Origin: an uncultured bacterium | GTDB taxonomy: Bacteria > Cyanobacteriota > Vampirovibrionia > Gastranaerophilales > Gastranaerophilaceae | Assembly: GCA_902774905.1 (NCBI GenBank) | Contig: CACYKF010000001.1 | Location: 124,001 to 188,000 of the forward strand | Direction: 5' to 3' | Length of the DNA stretch: 64,000 bases | In this document: piece by piece, positions 33,214 to 43,450 of the stretch | Layout: the number at the start of each line of letters is the position of its first letter | Position numbering within the stretch: the stretch's first letter is position 1 | The notes under the pieces: generated by a model | Database searches by the model: none | Told to the model about the DNA's origin: nothing | Seen by the model: the letters and a program-made list of their open reading frames with translations, nothing else | Made by a program: the position numbers and the translations under genes

Positions 33214-35217
33214 ATGGAAAAGTTAAAAAATAAGTTATTTTATCTGTATTCATTTTTATTTTATCTGCTTTTAATACTGATTTTTATATTAATTTCAGAT
33301 AAATTTATCAAGCCTCACGCAAACAGTTTGTTACTGTCTAAAATCACTTCAAACGGTATTTTTGCAAACAATGACATTATAGAAGTTGTTTTTGATGATA
33401 ATACACACCAAAAATATAATTGGCGAAACGATTCGGAAAAACTCATAATAACTGATTTGCTTGATTATTTTTATACCTACGCTAAGCCAAAAATTGTAGG
33501 TTTGGATATTACATATATCTCTGTTCGTGATGACGAAAAAAATAGCGCACCTAAATTTGTAAAACAGGTGTCTAAAATGGATAAACTTGTATCGGGATTT
33601 GTGCCTGAAGAAGACTTTGACAGGTTGGATACAAGATTTATAGAATCCTTTAAAAAAAATCATGCTTTGTCTGTAACAAGTGATGCCCGTAAAAACTCAA
33701 AAACCAAACTAAACGGGGTTCTTGATTATTCGGATAATCTGATAAAAAGCACAAAACATTTCGGCTCAGTTAAAATTCAAAAAGACAAAACATCTGATTT
33801 TGTCTTTGACACCATAAATATTGTAAAAATAAAAGATGCATATTACCCGTCACTGTCTTTCAAAATGTATCTTATGTCAAATGACACAAATGAAGTCGTT
33901 ATAGAAAACGATTATATCTATGTCCCGAAAACAGGGCTAAAAATTCCTTACTCATACGAAAACGGTATATTTTCAAGCCCGATAAGATACTATAAATTTA
34001 TGTGGTACGGTGACACAAAATTGGATTATTCTCACAATTCCGTTTCTGCTTTCAGGCTGTTAGATACATATAAGGCTCTAAAAAAAGGACTTACTCCGAC
34101 AACTGCTCCTGAATTGTATAGTTCAGAAAGGGCAGATGCACTTATAGATCCTGCATTATTTGAAAATAAAATAATATTTATCGGAGAAAATATATCAGGT
34201 CCGGGAGCGGATGTTTTGCGTTCTCCAATGTATACAAGACACCCGGGAGTAGATATTCAGGCTACTGTTTATGATAATCTTGAATCTCAGTTTATGCTGA
34301 AAGATGCAAGTCTGTTTGTGAATATTTTACTGTTTTTTCTGTTGTGTATTCCTGCATTTGTTATAATCCTTCGGGCAAGATTTATAAAAGGTCTTATTCT
34401 GCTCGTTTTAATGGATTTTGTATATATTATTGCGATTGCAATTTTAGGGCTTAACGGCTACATAACCGCATACGCAACTCCGCTTGTATGTCAGTTTGTA
34501 ACCTCCGTTTTTGCTTACACATTCAAGTTCCTCAATGAAAGCAGAAACAAAGAACAAATTAAAAATGCAATGGGTAAATATCTTTCTCAGGATGTTATGC
34601 AAAATGTTGTAAAGGATATTGAGAATCTTGGTTTAGGCGGTAAAAGAGCGGTTGTAACAGTTCTTTTTTCTGATATCAGAGGATTTACAAGCATGAGTGA
34701 AAAAATGCCTGCCGATGAAGTATCAAAAATTCTAAACGAATATTTTGCCGAAATGGAACCTATTATTCGTAAATATAACGGCGTTATCAATAAATTTATC
34801 GGTGATGCTATTATGGTAATTTTTGGCGAACCGATACAAGATATAAATCATCCGAAAAATGCCGTAAAATGCGCTTATGAAATGCTCAAAAAAGTAAATT
34901 ATTTGCGAGAAAAATGGCTTGAGCAGGGCAGACCGCGTTTTGAAATAGGTGTCGGAATTAACACAGGAGAAGTGTTTATAGGTAATATCGGAACAGAAAA
35001 CAGAATGGAGTACACAGCAATCGGTGACAGCGTAAACCTTGCAAGCAGAATTGAAGGCTATAACAAAGTTTATAAAACAAATCTTTTGGTAAGTTCTACA
35101 ACATATAATTATATTGCAGACTGCGCAGATGTTATAAAAATAAAAGAAGTGCAAATCAGAGGGAAGTCTAAAAAAATGGATATATATGAAGTTTTGAGAA
35201 TAGATTTGGAAAAATAA
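33214..35217 (+). CDS. CHASE2-domain class III nucleotide cyclase
   Basis: The 667 aa protein has an N-terminal TM (residues about 8-28), an extracytoplasmic CHASE2 domain (to about 365), three TM helices (about 370-450) and a class III cyclase domain. The cyclase shows VTVLFSDIRGFTSMSE and KFIGDAIMVIFG with both metal Asp residues, and YTAIGDSVNLASRIE with the catalytic Asn and Arg. Residue choice suggests adenylate cyclase. The CHASE2-cyclase layout is common in cyanobacteria. AAGAGG precedes ATG 33214; GTG 33202 is less likely. Confidence 0.93.
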   Translation: MEKLKNKLFYLYSFLFYLLLILIFILISDKFIKPHANSLLLSKITSNGIFANNDIIEVVFDDNTHQKYNWRNDSEKLIITDLLDYFYTYAKPKIVGLDITYISVRDDEKNSAPKFVKQVSKMDKLVSGFVPEEDFDRLDTRFIESFKKNHALSVTSDARKNSKTKLNGVLDYSDNLIKSTKHFGSVKIQKDKTSDFVFDTINIVKIKDAYYPSLSFKMYLMSNDTNEVVIENDYIYVPKTGLKIPYSYENGIFSSPIRYYKFMWYGDTKLDYSHNSVSAFRLLDTYKALKKGLTPTTAPELYSSERADALIDPALFENKIIFIGENISGPGADVLRSPMYTRHPGVDIQATVYDNLESQFMLKDASLFVNILLFFLLCIPAFVIILRARFIKGLILLVLMDFVYIIAIAILGLNGYITAYATPLVCQFVTSVFAYTFKFLNESRNKEQIKNAMGKYLSQDVMQNVVKDIENLGLGGKRAVVTVLFSDIRGFTSMSEKMPADEVSKILNEYFAEMEPIIRKYNGVINKFIGDAIMVIFGEPIQDINHPKNAVKCAYEMLKKVNYLREKWLEQGRPRFEIGVGINTGEVFIGNIGTENRMEYTAIGDSVNLASRIEGYNKVYKTNLLVSSTTYNYIADCADVIKIKEVQIRGKSKKMDIYEVLRIDLEK

Positions 35218-35241
35218 AAACGGGGCTAAAACCCCGTTTTA
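35217..35241. terminator. Bidirectional terminator
   Basis: AAAACGGGG CTAAAA CCCCGTTTT lies between the cyclase (+) and glgA (-). Confidence 0.9.
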
Positions 35242-35243
35242 TT

Positions 35244-36692
35244 TTAATTAAGTCCTGTGATTTCACGATACATATCCAGATATTGTTTTGCGCTTCGTTT
35301 CCAGGAAAAATCTGCTTCCATTGCGGATTTTCGCATTGCATTAAATACATATTTATCTTTATAAACCCAAAGCGCACATTTAATTGCATTAAGCATATCC
35401 CACCCGTTATATGCCCAGAACTTGAATCCGTTTGAGTTGTCTAAAGGATAACCTGTTATTGTATCTTCAAGTCCTCCTGTCGCCCTTACTATCGGCAAAG
35501 AGCCGTAGCGCATTGCAATAAGTTGGCTCAAGCCGCAAGGTTCAAATTTTGACGGCATTAAGAAAAAGTCGCTTCCTGCATAAATAAGATTTGCAAGTTT
35601 TCCGTCGTATCCGACATAAGTTCGTATGTTTGCAGTGTTATTTGAAAGCCAAATGAATAAGTTTTCATAAGCATTATCACCGCTACCCAAAAATACAAAA
35701 TCAGCATCTAAATTTTGCAGTTCATACTGCATATCTCTGATTAAATCAATACCCTTTTGCCCGACAAGACGAGAAATCAAAGCAATAAGCGGGCGGTTAG
35801 GATTATATTTCAAACCGAAATATTCACAAACTGCTTTTTTATTTTCTTCTTTTAATTCCATTGATTTTACATCATAATTTTTAACTAATGCCTTATCAGT
35901 TTTCGGATTAAACGCACTATAATCAATGCCGTTTAAAATTCCTCTCAATTTACCCTGCGACATTCTCAGGGTGTAATCAAGTCCTTCTCCGTATTCTTCT
36001 CCTAAAATTTCTCTTGAATATGTCGGAGAAACCGCAACAACTCTTTCGGAATAATTTATTGCACCTTTCATCCAATTGACCATTCCATAGTGCTCACACC
36101 CCCATTGGTTATAAACAATATCTTTTCTCATATTTGCATAATCAATTACATCTTCAAACCAAACTCCCTGATAAGCAAGGTTGTGAATTTCAAACACGCA
36201 TTTTGTATTTGACCAAAACGGATCAAATTTGTAATTTGAGTGTAAATACATTGGCATCATAGCGGTATGCCAATCATTTGCATGAATTACATCTGCTCTG
36301 AAATTAAGTTGTTTTGCATATTCCATAACCGCAAGGCAAAATGAAATATATCTTTCGTGTTCATAACGAGGGTCTAAGTATTTTGGATAAACTTCCTTAA
36401 ACGGTGAAAAATACCAATCGTTTTTGACAAAAAATACATTAATATCTGTTCCCGGAAGTTTTGTCATATAGAGATTAAATTTTTGAGGTTGAGAACCCAT
36501 TGTGAGCCACATTTGCGAATTTTCAAGTTCTTTAATTCCCCATTTTTCTTTATCTATAAGCCCATGCAAAGGTGTAAAAATCGCAATCTGCGCATCTTTT
36601 TCAAGTTCTTTCGGTAAACTGCCGACAACATCTGCCAAACCGCCCGCTTTTGAAAACGGAGCAACCTCGGCTGCTGCAAATAAAATTTTCAT
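35244..36692 (-). CDS. glgA: Glycogen synthase (ADP-glucose type, GT5)
   Basis: The 482 aa product starts MKILFAAAEVAPFSKAGG (ADP-glucose-binding KAGGL), followed by VFEIHNLAYQG, LISRLVGQKGIDLI, FLGSGDNAYENLF and the C-terminal PSKFEPCGLSQLIAMRYG with the catalytic Glu. It elongates alpha-1,4 glucan from ADP-glucose. The start at 36692 is set by the family start and GAGAGG just upstream; an in-frame extension reaches further but is not homologous. It lies downstream of the large zinc-ribbon gene on the same strand. Confidence 0.95.
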   Translation of the reverse strand: MKILFAAAEVAPFSKAGGLADVVGSLPKELEKDAQIAIFTPLHGLIDKEKWGIKELENSQMWLTMGSQPQKFNLYMTKLPGTDINVFFVKNDWYFSPFKEVYPKYLDPRYEHERYISFCLAVMEYAKQLNFRADVIHANDWHTAMMPMYLHSNYKFDPFWSNTKCVFEIHNLAYQGVWFEDVIDYANMRKDIVYNQWGCEHYGMVNWMKGAINYSERVVAVSPTYSREILGEEYGEGLDYTLRMSQGKLRGILNGIDYSAFNPKTDKALVKNYDVKSMELKEENKKAVCEYFGLKYNPNRPLIALISRLVGQKGIDLIRDMQYELQNLDADFVFLGSGDNAYENLFIWLSNNTANIRTYVGYDGKLANLIYAGSDFFLMPSKFEPCGLSQLIAMRYGSLPIVRATGGLEDTITGYPLDNSNGFKFWAYNGWDMLNAIKCALWVYKDKYVFNAMRKSAMEADFSWKRSAKQYLDMYREITGLN

Positions 36693-36741
36693 TTTTCCTC
36701 TCTTTCCTTTGAACACTTTATTATAAACGGATATAATCTTA

Positions 36742-39700
36742 TTATTGGTCGATGTCTTGTACATCGGATTGCACTGCATCAGAGTCTTTTGTTTCAGGCA
36801 AATCCGATAAATCTATATTATTATCTGCAAGAAATTTATCAATATCAACATCTGTACTGAAATTTAACCCGTATTTTTTAACAATATATTTTGCCTGTGC
36901 AAGGCATATATCGGCTTTATCTGTAATCTTCAGGCATTTCATAAGTTTAAACATATTAAATTTGATAAGAAGCATCAGATAATCACTGACTCCGCCAAGT
37001 TTTTCCATTTGAATTGAGGAGTTATTCAACATTCCGTAAGCAATATCAAATCTTCCCTGCTTCATATTCATAATACTTAAAATATACCACGCCATAAATG
37101 TTATAGCATTAAGACCTTTATCTTTTGAGGTTTTAACGACCTCATAAAGAATTGATGATGCTTTATAATATGATTTTAATTCAGCATAAGAATATCCGAT
37201 AACCAAATCCGCAAAGAGTTCAAACGGATAAACAAAACTTTCCTTTGCTACAAGTTTTGTCTTATAAATTTCTTTTGCCATTTCGGTAGGGTTATCTCTA
37301 TGCTGAGTAAAGGTTTTTATTATATGGTAAACAATTTCGGTAAACGGATTTTTACCTTTATCGCTATCTGATACCGAAACTTCATTGCCTTTTATTAAAT
37401 CCTGCAATTTGACAAATATAGCGTATTCTTTCGGAACAAAGTCATAGAGTTTATTTACAATCGTGAGGAGTTCATTTACATCTTCTCTCAAAGTCAATAT
37501 ATCAGATAGTGCGACATAGGCAATCGCTTCTGATATAAGGTATTTTAAATCCTCTTTTGAAATAAGTGTGTACTCAATAGAATCGAGTTTTGACGATTCC
37601 AAAGCATTGAAAACATTATAACCGATATCAATACAATCATTAAAAGCACCAATGCCAAACAATATCTTGATATGCACAATAGACATCAGTAAAAATTTTA
37701 AATCAAAATTCTTTGCTGACGGGTCAATTGAAGCATCATTCATAGCCGTCAAAATCTTATGAGTCAAGCCCAAAGCATAAAGATATTCGCCGTGGTTTAA
37801 TGCTCCTTGAATCATTTTTGTACACAAATCGGTAAAATTGTCTTTGTCTTGTGATTTTTGCAAATCTTCAAGTGTTTTATCCGCAATTTCTCTTGTCTGT
37901 TCAGGGTCATATTCAAACATATTGTTTGCAATATTTTCATAGATTGTAGATTTATAAGACGCAAGTTCTTCTTTAGACCAATCTTGTGCATTTTTATCAA
38001 GCGCCTTGATAAGTTGCCCCGAGCAATTCAGATACGCAGAAAAATCCCCCATGGATAAATCAAGATTTGCAAGATTTTCCCACTCGGATATAACTTTTTG
38101 ATTTTCATCTAAAACGGAATACATAGAAGCCTTTTCAGGAGCAGGCATTTGTTCTGTAAAGACTTTTTCAAAAAGTTCTGAAGCCAATTCTTTAATTTTA
38201 TCGTCATCATAAATTTCAAGTATATTTTCACGTAAAATATTGTAATTCGGAAAATATATACTGTCATTGTAAAAATATAAGAAACCTCTCTTTGAAAGTT
38301 CGTCTGCCAAAGTTTTCCAATCTTCAATCCCCAAAGATTCCGCAGTTTTTGAATCAACTCTTGCCCCCAACAAAGCGCACATTGAAAGAAGTTTGAGAGA
38401 ATTTTCTTCATCTTTCATAAGATTTAATCTTCTCTGCATCATAAGTTTCAGACTTGACGGAATCATTGTTGTTTTAGCATTCAGAAGTTCTATTTTTTCA
38501 TTTTCAAAAGCATAAACTTCAGACTCGATAAGATATTGAATTGCATAATCTATAAACAATGTACTTCCTGCAGCATATTTTGAAATACGCTTGAAGAAGA
38601 AATCGTTTTTAATATTTGAGTAATAATCCCCGCCTGCTTCGACAATGTTTTCAAAAGTAGTCGGAATAAGGGTAATTTCCGTATAATAAGGTCTTGATAA
38701 TAAGAAATGATTGTATTTGTGAAGTGAAAACTCTTTGTCATAAGACAAAATACAACTGATTTTCATTTCTTCAAAATGGTCAAACAACAAGCCCAAAACA
38801 AACATTGAACTTGAATCAATTTTCTCAAAATTTTCAACATATATTAATGTTTCAGGAATAGATTGCAATAACGACAAAAATACCTCAAAATACTTTTGTC
38901 TTGTATCCTCAAGGTTATCCATCCCCCTCTGTTTGAGATTAATCAAATCTTTAAGCAAATTATCGGAATCAAATGCAGAGAACGATGAAAAATCATTTGT
39001 ATTAAACAATTTTTGAGAAACAGTAAAATCAAATATTGCTGAAACCAATTCCCTAAAGAATGAATATGGTGAATATTTCATATTATCGTGGCAGGTAATC
39101 GGAATAATATTTTGGTATAAACCTAACTGACTGACATTTGCAAGAACACTGATTGTATAAGGCTGGTACATGCTTGAACCTTTTATGCCAATAATGCCTT
39201 TAGGAACCTCCTGCAATACTTCGGTAATATTATCCAAAACTTTTACATTCTCTGTTGTATAAAACGCACAGTTTATTTCGTCAAAATTGATTAATTCAAC
39301 GCTGTATAAATCTTCTCCTGCAATTTCATTAACTTCTTCTATTGTTCTTTCAACAATTTTATCCTGAGCAAGCATACCTTCATTTACAAAATTCGGGACT
39401 TCAGGATTTGCTTCTTCTTCCTCCGCCATTGCTTCTTTTACATAATCGTCAATTGGAATAAATTCTTTAATATCAATTTCAAAGAATCGTTTCATTTTAC
39501 CGTTTACTAATGCAGAATCTAAAGACTCCATCTTGTAAGTTTTAGAATAAAATTCTTCAAAATCATCATCAGTTGTAACTTGGCAGGATTCTAACGCTTT
39601 GGCAGACTTGTCATTGCTTTGATTAAGCATATTTGCCTGAAACCCTGTTTCTATATCATAAGGGTCTTTATCCGCATCACGCTTCATTATTGTAAAATTA

Positions 39701-40251
39701 GCCTTTAAAAATATATTTTTCTTATTAATGAGTTTTACATTAAGGCGTGTAATCTGTTTAGCAAGTTCTATAACCCCTTCTATTGCGGAATTTGCAGAAG
39801 ATGACATTGTATATGCTTTATTAAAACGCAAAAGATAAATTCCGTTTTTGACGATTTGTCTTCTAATACTATGGCTTAATGCAAAGCCGTTAATCATTTT
39901 GTCAATGTTTGCTTTAAATTTTGTAAACAGTTGGTTTGAACCCAATGCGGTTTTAATGACATCATAATTTGGGAAATCAATTTTAACCACAGCAAAAGTA
40001 TCCGCATTAGACTCAGCCTGTACGGCACTAATCTCTGTTGAGTGACCGCACTTTATACACTTTTGGTTCTTCATCATGTTGATTTTGCCGCAGTTTGAGC
40101 ATTTAACAACAAGAATTTCTCCGCACTTCTTACATATATTTTTTTCATTAACGGTTCTGCAGACAGGGCAAACGATTTTTAGCACCTTTTTACAGTTAGG
40201 GCAAACCATTGCGCTTTTATCAATTTCCGCACCGCATTTTGGACATTCCAT
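36742..40251 (-). CDS. Very large zinc-ribbon protein with degenerate ATPase and TPR-like region
   Basis: The 1169 aa protein opens with three zinc ribbons (Cys pairs at residues 3/6, 17/20, 28/31, 40/43, 51/54, 65/68). Residues about 80-230 form an alpha/beta domain that may be a decayed nucleotide cyclase. Residues about 340-600 resemble an AAA_16/STAND ATPase: the expected P-loop reads GIKGSSMYQ without a GK[ST], while a Walker B-like strand LIYVENFEKIDSSS remains. The rest is helical, MalT/TPR-like. The layout recalls cyanobacterial cyclase-ATPase-TPR signalling proteins whose catalytic parts are lost. It ends 49 nt before the start of glgA and may be co-transcribed. There is no Shine-Dalgarno; a TATAAT sits 6 nt before the ATG. 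Confidence 0.75.
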   Translation of the reverse strand: MECPKCGAEIDKSAMVCPNCKKVLKIVCPVCRTVNEKNICKKCGEILVVKCSNCGKINMMKNQKCIKCGHSTEISAVQAESNADTFAVVKIDFPNYDVIKTALGSNQLFTKFKANIDKMINGFALSHSIRRQIVKNGIYLLRFNKAYTMSSSANSAIEGVIELAKQITRLNVKLINKKNIFLKANFTIMKRDADKDPYDIETGFQANMLNQSNDKSAKALESCQVTTDDDFEEFYSKTYKMESLDSALVNGKMKRFFEIDIKEFIPIDDYVKEAMAEEEEANPEVPNFVNEGMLAQDKIVERTIEEVNEIAGEDLYSVELINFDEINCAFYTTENVKVLDNITEVLQEVPKGIIGIKGSSMYQPYTISVLANVSQLGLYQNIIPITCHDNMKYSPYSFFRELVSAIFDFTVSQKLFNTNDFSSFSAFDSDNLLKDLINLKQRGMDNLEDTRQKYFEVFLSLLQSIPETLIYVENFEKIDSSSMFVLGLLFDHFEEMKISCILSYDKEFSLHKYNHFLLSRPYYTEITLIPTTFENIVEAGGDYYSNIKNDFFFKRISKYAAGSTLFIDYAIQYLIESEVYAFENEKIELLNAKTTMIPSSLKLMMQRRLNLMKDEENSLKLLSMCALLGARVDSKTAESLGIEDWKTLADELSKRGFLYFYNDSIYFPNYNILRENILEIYDDDKIKELASELFEKVFTEQMPAPEKASMYSVLDENQKVISEWENLANLDLSMGDFSAYLNCSGQLIKALDKNAQDWSKEELASYKSTIYENIANNMFEYDPEQTREIADKTLEDLQKSQDKDNFTDLCTKMIQGALNHGEYLYALGLTHKILTAMNDASIDPSAKNFDLKFLLMSIVHIKILFGIGAFNDCIDIGYNVFNALESSKLDSIEYTLISKEDLKYLISEAIAYVALSDILTLREDVNELLTIVNKLYDFVPKEYAIFVKLQDLIKGNEVSVSDSDKGKNPFTEIVYHIIKTFTQHRDNPTEMAKEIYKTKLVAKESFVYPFELFADLVIGYSYAELKSYYKASSILYEVVKTSKDKGLNAITFMAWYILSIMNMKQGRFDIAYGMLNNSSIQMEKLGGVSDYLMLLIKFNMFKLMKCLKITDKADICLAQAKYIVKKYGLNFSTDVDIDKFLADNNIDLSDLPETKDSDAVQSDVQDIDQ

Positions 40252-40257
40252 AACGAA

Positions 40258-40286
40258 ATTATAGCATATTATAAAAAATTAGTAAA
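40258..40286 (-). promoter_or_regulatory. Promoter of the zinc-ribbon gene, predicted leaderless
   Basis: On the minus strand TTTACT (plus 40281-40286), a 17-nt spacer containing TGC and TATAAT (plus 40258-40263) are followed by TTCGTT and the ATG at 40251. Confidence 0.7.
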
Positions 40287-40391
40287 TGATTATTCCCTTA
40301 TTTTGACTATTTTTTCTTAACCCCCTTAACCTATTTGCATTATTTTAAAAAAAACATTATAATATTTCTATAATTAGGGATTCGTGTATAT

Positions 40392-40694
40392 ATGCTAAAA
40401 AAAATTGTAGGACAACTGAATTTAAAAAGTTTGCACAAATATGATGGTTTTGCGACTTCGCCATTGGAAGAAGGCAAACAAACAGAACGCAAAAATCTGT
40501 TAAAAACTCTGTCTGAACGCGCACTGAATTTGTATCAAAAAAGAACCGATATTAAAAATTTTACAAAACTTACCCTGTCAAATCCGGAAGATTTAAGTCA
40601 TAACGAACTTGTAAAAGAAAAAGAACTTGACGAATATGATTTACTTTTTGATTTAACAAATAACGAAGAATTTTTAAAAGATTTGGGACTATAA
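40392..40694 (+). CDS. Small uncharacterised charged protein
   Basis: The 100 aa protein is Lys/Glu/Leu-rich and helical (LLKTLSERALNLYQKR, LTNNEEFLKDLGL). No family is recognised. TATAAT at 40369-40374 predicts a leader of only about 10 nt without a good Shine-Dalgarno. It lies between the divergent zinc-ribbon gene and clpC, which has its own promoter. Confidence 0.55.
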   Translation: MLKKIVGQLNLKSLHKYDGFATSPLEEGKQTERKNLLKTLSERALNLYQKRTDIKNFTKLTLSNPEDLSHNELVKEKELDEYDLLFDLTNNEEFLKDLGL

Positions 40695-40733
40695 ACAAAA
40701 ATCATATTAAGTATCTAAATTATATAATTTTTA

Positions 40734-40762
40734 TTGAAACTTTTATTCTTTTCGTGTATAAT
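40734..40762 (+). promoter_or_regulatory. clpC promoter
   Basis: TTGAAA, a 17-nt spacer ending in TG and TATAAT form a near-consensus promoter. AGGAG precedes the ATG. Confidence 0.75.
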
Positions 40763-40791
40763 TTTTTCATAAGAAGAGATAGGAGTGCAAA

Positions 40792-43344
40792 ATGTTTGAA
40801 CGTTTTACGGAAAAAGCAATAAAAGTCATAATGCTTGCACAGGAAGAAGCCCGCAGATTGGGTCACAACTTCGTTGGTACAGAACAGGTTTTGTTAGGCT
40901 TAATCGGTGAAGGAACGGGTGTAGCCGCAAAAACTCTTAAATCAATGGGGGTAAACCTTAAAGATGCAAGAACCGAAGTAGAAAAAATAATTGGCAGAGG
41001 CTCAGGCTTTGTAGCGGTTGAAATTCCCTTCACTCCAAGGGCAAAAAGAGTTTTGGAATTATCCTGGGATGAAGCAAGACAATTAGGACACAATTATATA
41101 GGTACAGAACACCTTTTACTCGGGCTTGTCAGAGAGGGTGAAGGAGTTGCGGCAAGAGTTCTTGAAGAACTCGGAGTTGATCTTAACAAGGTAAGAAGTA
41201 ATGTCATAAAGATGCTTGGCGAATCTAAACCGACAGCATCTTCAGGGGCATCATCTTCATCGTCATCATCTTCATCAAGTTCATCAAGCAAAGCAAAAAC
41301 CCCAAGTCTTGACGAATTTGGCAGAGATTTGACGCTTGCGGCGCAGGAACTCCGTTTGGATCCTGTTGTAGGCAGAGAAAAAGAAATTGAAAGAGTTATT
41401 CAAATTCTTGCAAGAAGAACAAAAAACAATCCCGTTTTACTTGGTGAACCGGGGGTTGGTAAAACTGCGGTAGCAGAAGGTCTTGCAATTAGAATAGTTA
41501 ATTCTGAAGTCCCTGATATTTTAGACGGCAAAAAAATCATTCAGTTAGATATGGGTTTACTTGTTGCCGGTACAAAATACCGTGGTGAATTTGAAGAACG
41601 ATTAAAGAAAATTATGGACGAAATCCGTCAGGCTGGAAATGTTATTCTTGTAATTGACGAAATGCACACCTTGATTGGCGCAGGTGCTGCAGAAGGTGCA
41701 ATTGATGCCGCAAATATTTTAAAACCTGCACTTTCAAGAGGCGAAATTCAGGTTATTGGTGCAACAACATCAGATGAGTACAGAAAATATATCGAAAAAG
41801 ATTCTGCACTTGAAAGAAGATTCCAACCTGTTCAGATTGACGAACCGTCTATTGAAGAATCAATTGAAATTATCAGAGGTTTGAAACCGAAATACGAAGA
41901 ACACCATCAGTTGAATATTTCTGATGATGCAATTATTGCGGCCGTAAAACTTTCAAGCAAATATGTTAATGACAGATTTTTGCCTGATAAAGCAATTGAT
42001 GTTATAGATGAAGCAAGTTCTAAAGTCAGATTGAAGGCATCAAAAATGTGTCCGGAAGCAAAAGAACTTGAAAAACAATTAAAAGACCTGATTAAGCAAA
42101 AAGAAGAAGCCATAAGAAATCAGGAATTTGAAGAAGCATCTCAACTTCGTGAAGATGAGGCGAATTTAAAAGACCATATCAGAGAAGTAACCGATAAATG
42201 GAAATCTGAAAATGAAGTTAATAAAGCAACAGTTTATGCTGAGGATGTTGCTCAGGTTATTGCAATGATGACCGGTGTACCTGTTACCAAATTAACAGAA
42301 GGCGAAAGTGAAAGACTAATGCACCTTGAAGATACATTGCACGAAAGAGTAATCGGTCAGCATGATGCAATTGTTGCAATTTCAAAAGCAATAAGACGCG
42401 CAAGAGTCGGTTTGAAAGCACCCAACAGACCAATAGGAAGTTTCATCTTTTGCGGTCCGACAGGTGTAGGTAAAACAGAACTTGCAAAAGCACTTGCAGA
42501 AGCAATGTTTGGCTCTGAAGACAACATGATAAGAGTTGATATGTCAGAATTTATGGAAAAACATTCAACTGCAAAACTTATCGGTTCTCCTCCGGGGTAT
42601 GTCGGATATGATGACGGCGGTAATATGGCAGAACTTGTCAGAAAGAAACCTTATTCTGTTGTCTTGTTTGACGAAATAGAAAAAGCACATCCGGATGTAT
42701 TCAATGTCATGTTACAAATTCTTGATGACGGTCGTCTGACAGATTCAAAAGGTCGCCATATCAGTTTCAAAAATACTGTAATTATCATGACATCAAATGT
42801 CGGGGCAAGTATGATTGCAAACAAATCAAAACTCGGATTCTCAACGGCAGAAGATGATTCAAAAGATAAGTACGAACATTTGAAAGATACGGTATCAGAA
42901 GAAATGAAAAAGGCATTTAGACCGGAATTTCTCAACCGTATTGATGAAACAATCGTATTTGCACATCTTTCTAAACCTGAAATCAGACAAATTGTTGATT
43001 TGATGATGAAAGATTTGAGAAAGCGTCTTGCTGAAAAAGAACTCAATATTGATGTAACAGATGAAGTAAAAGACCATTTGGCTGATAACGGATATTCTGA
43101 GGCTTATGGTGCAAGACCATTAAGACGATTAATTCAGCGTAAAGTTGAAGATAGCCTTGCGGAAGAAATTCTTTCGGGTAAATATGCCCCTGGAGATACC
43201 ATAAGACTTACTTTGACTGACGGCAAAATAACTTTTGAAAAAGCACCTAAAAGACGCGCTGCAAAGAAAGAAAAAGCCGCAGAAGAAAAACCGATTGAAA
43301 TTGTTGAAGAAACGATGGATGATTATATCACTAAGGGCGAGTAA
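40792..43344 (+). CDS. clpC: ATP-dependent Clp protease ATP-binding subunit ClpC
   Basis: The 850 aa product has two Clp-N repeats (residues 1-145), a serine-only linker (about residues 150-166), AAA module 1 with GEPGVGKT, a UVR motif in the middle domain ([20 protein letters not shown]) and AAA module 2 with GPTGVGKTE, ending in a charged tail. It unfolds substrates for the ClpP protease. ClpC with UVR is typical of Firmicutes and cyanobacteria. The serine tract lengthens the linker between the N-domain and the ATPase ring. There is no clpP or mcsA/B nearby. Confidence 0.97.
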   Translation: MFERFTEKAIKVIMLAQEEARRLGHNFVGTEQVLLGLIGEGTGVAAKTLKSMGVNLKDARTEVEKIIGRGSGFVAVEIPFTPRAKRVLELSWDEARQLGHNYIGTEHLLLGLVREGEGVAARVLEELGVDLNKVRSNVIKMLGESKPTASSGASSSSSSSSSSSSSKAKTPSLDEFGRDLTLAAQELRLDPVVGREKEIERVIQILARRTKNNPVLLGEPGVGKTAVAEGLAIRIVNSEVPDILDGKKIIQLDMGLLVAGTKYRGEFEERLKKIMDEIRQAGNVILVIDEMHTLIGAGAAEGAIDAANILKPALSRGEIQVIGATTSDEYRKYIEKDSALERRFQPVQIDEPSIEESIEIIRGLKPKYEEHHQLNISDDAIIAAVKLSSKYVNDRFLPDKAIDVIDEASSKVRLKASKMCPEAKELEKQLKDLIKQKEEAIRNQEFEEASQLREDEANLKDHIREVTDKWKSENEVNKATVYAEDVAQVIAMMTGVPVTKLTEGESERLMHLEDTLHERVIGQHDAIVAISKAIRRARVGLKAPNRPIGSFIFCGPTGVGKTELAKALAEAMFGSEDNMIRVDMSEFMEKHSTAKLIGSPPGYVGYDDGGNMAELVRKKPYSVVLFDEIEKAHPDVFNVMLQILDDGRLTDSKGRHISFKNTVIIMTSNVGASMIANKSKLGFSTAEDDSKDKYEHLKDTVSEEMKKAFRPEFLNRIDETIVFAHLSKPEIRQIVDLMMKDLRKRLAEKELNIDVTDEVKDHLADNGYSEAYGARPLRRLIQRKVEDSLAEEILSGKYAPGDTIRLTLTDGKITFEKAPKRRAAKKEKAAEEKPIEIVEETMDDYITKGE

Positions 43345-43357
43345 TTCGCCCTTTTTA
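43333..43357 (+). terminator. clpC terminator overlapping the stop codon
   Basis: AAGGGCGA GTAAT TCGCCCTT followed by T. The stem starts inside the last codons of clpC and the loop contains the TAA stop. Confidence 0.85.
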
Positions 43358-43450
43358 TATTAATATTTCTTAATGTTTTCTGCTTTAAGTAGCAAATTTT
43401 TGTTTTAAGTTTTTTGTAATAATAACGGTTCCGAAACAAGGGGTGCATAT

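Noticed and set aside
36693-36779. Longer glgA N-terminus
   Set aside because: GlgA starts at MKILFAAAEVAPFSKAGG, directly after GAGAGG.
39400-39980. Active nucleotide cyclase domain in the giant zinc-ribbon protein
   Set aside because: No metal-binding Asp pair or catalytic Asn/Arg pattern could be found; only a weak architectural resemblance remains.
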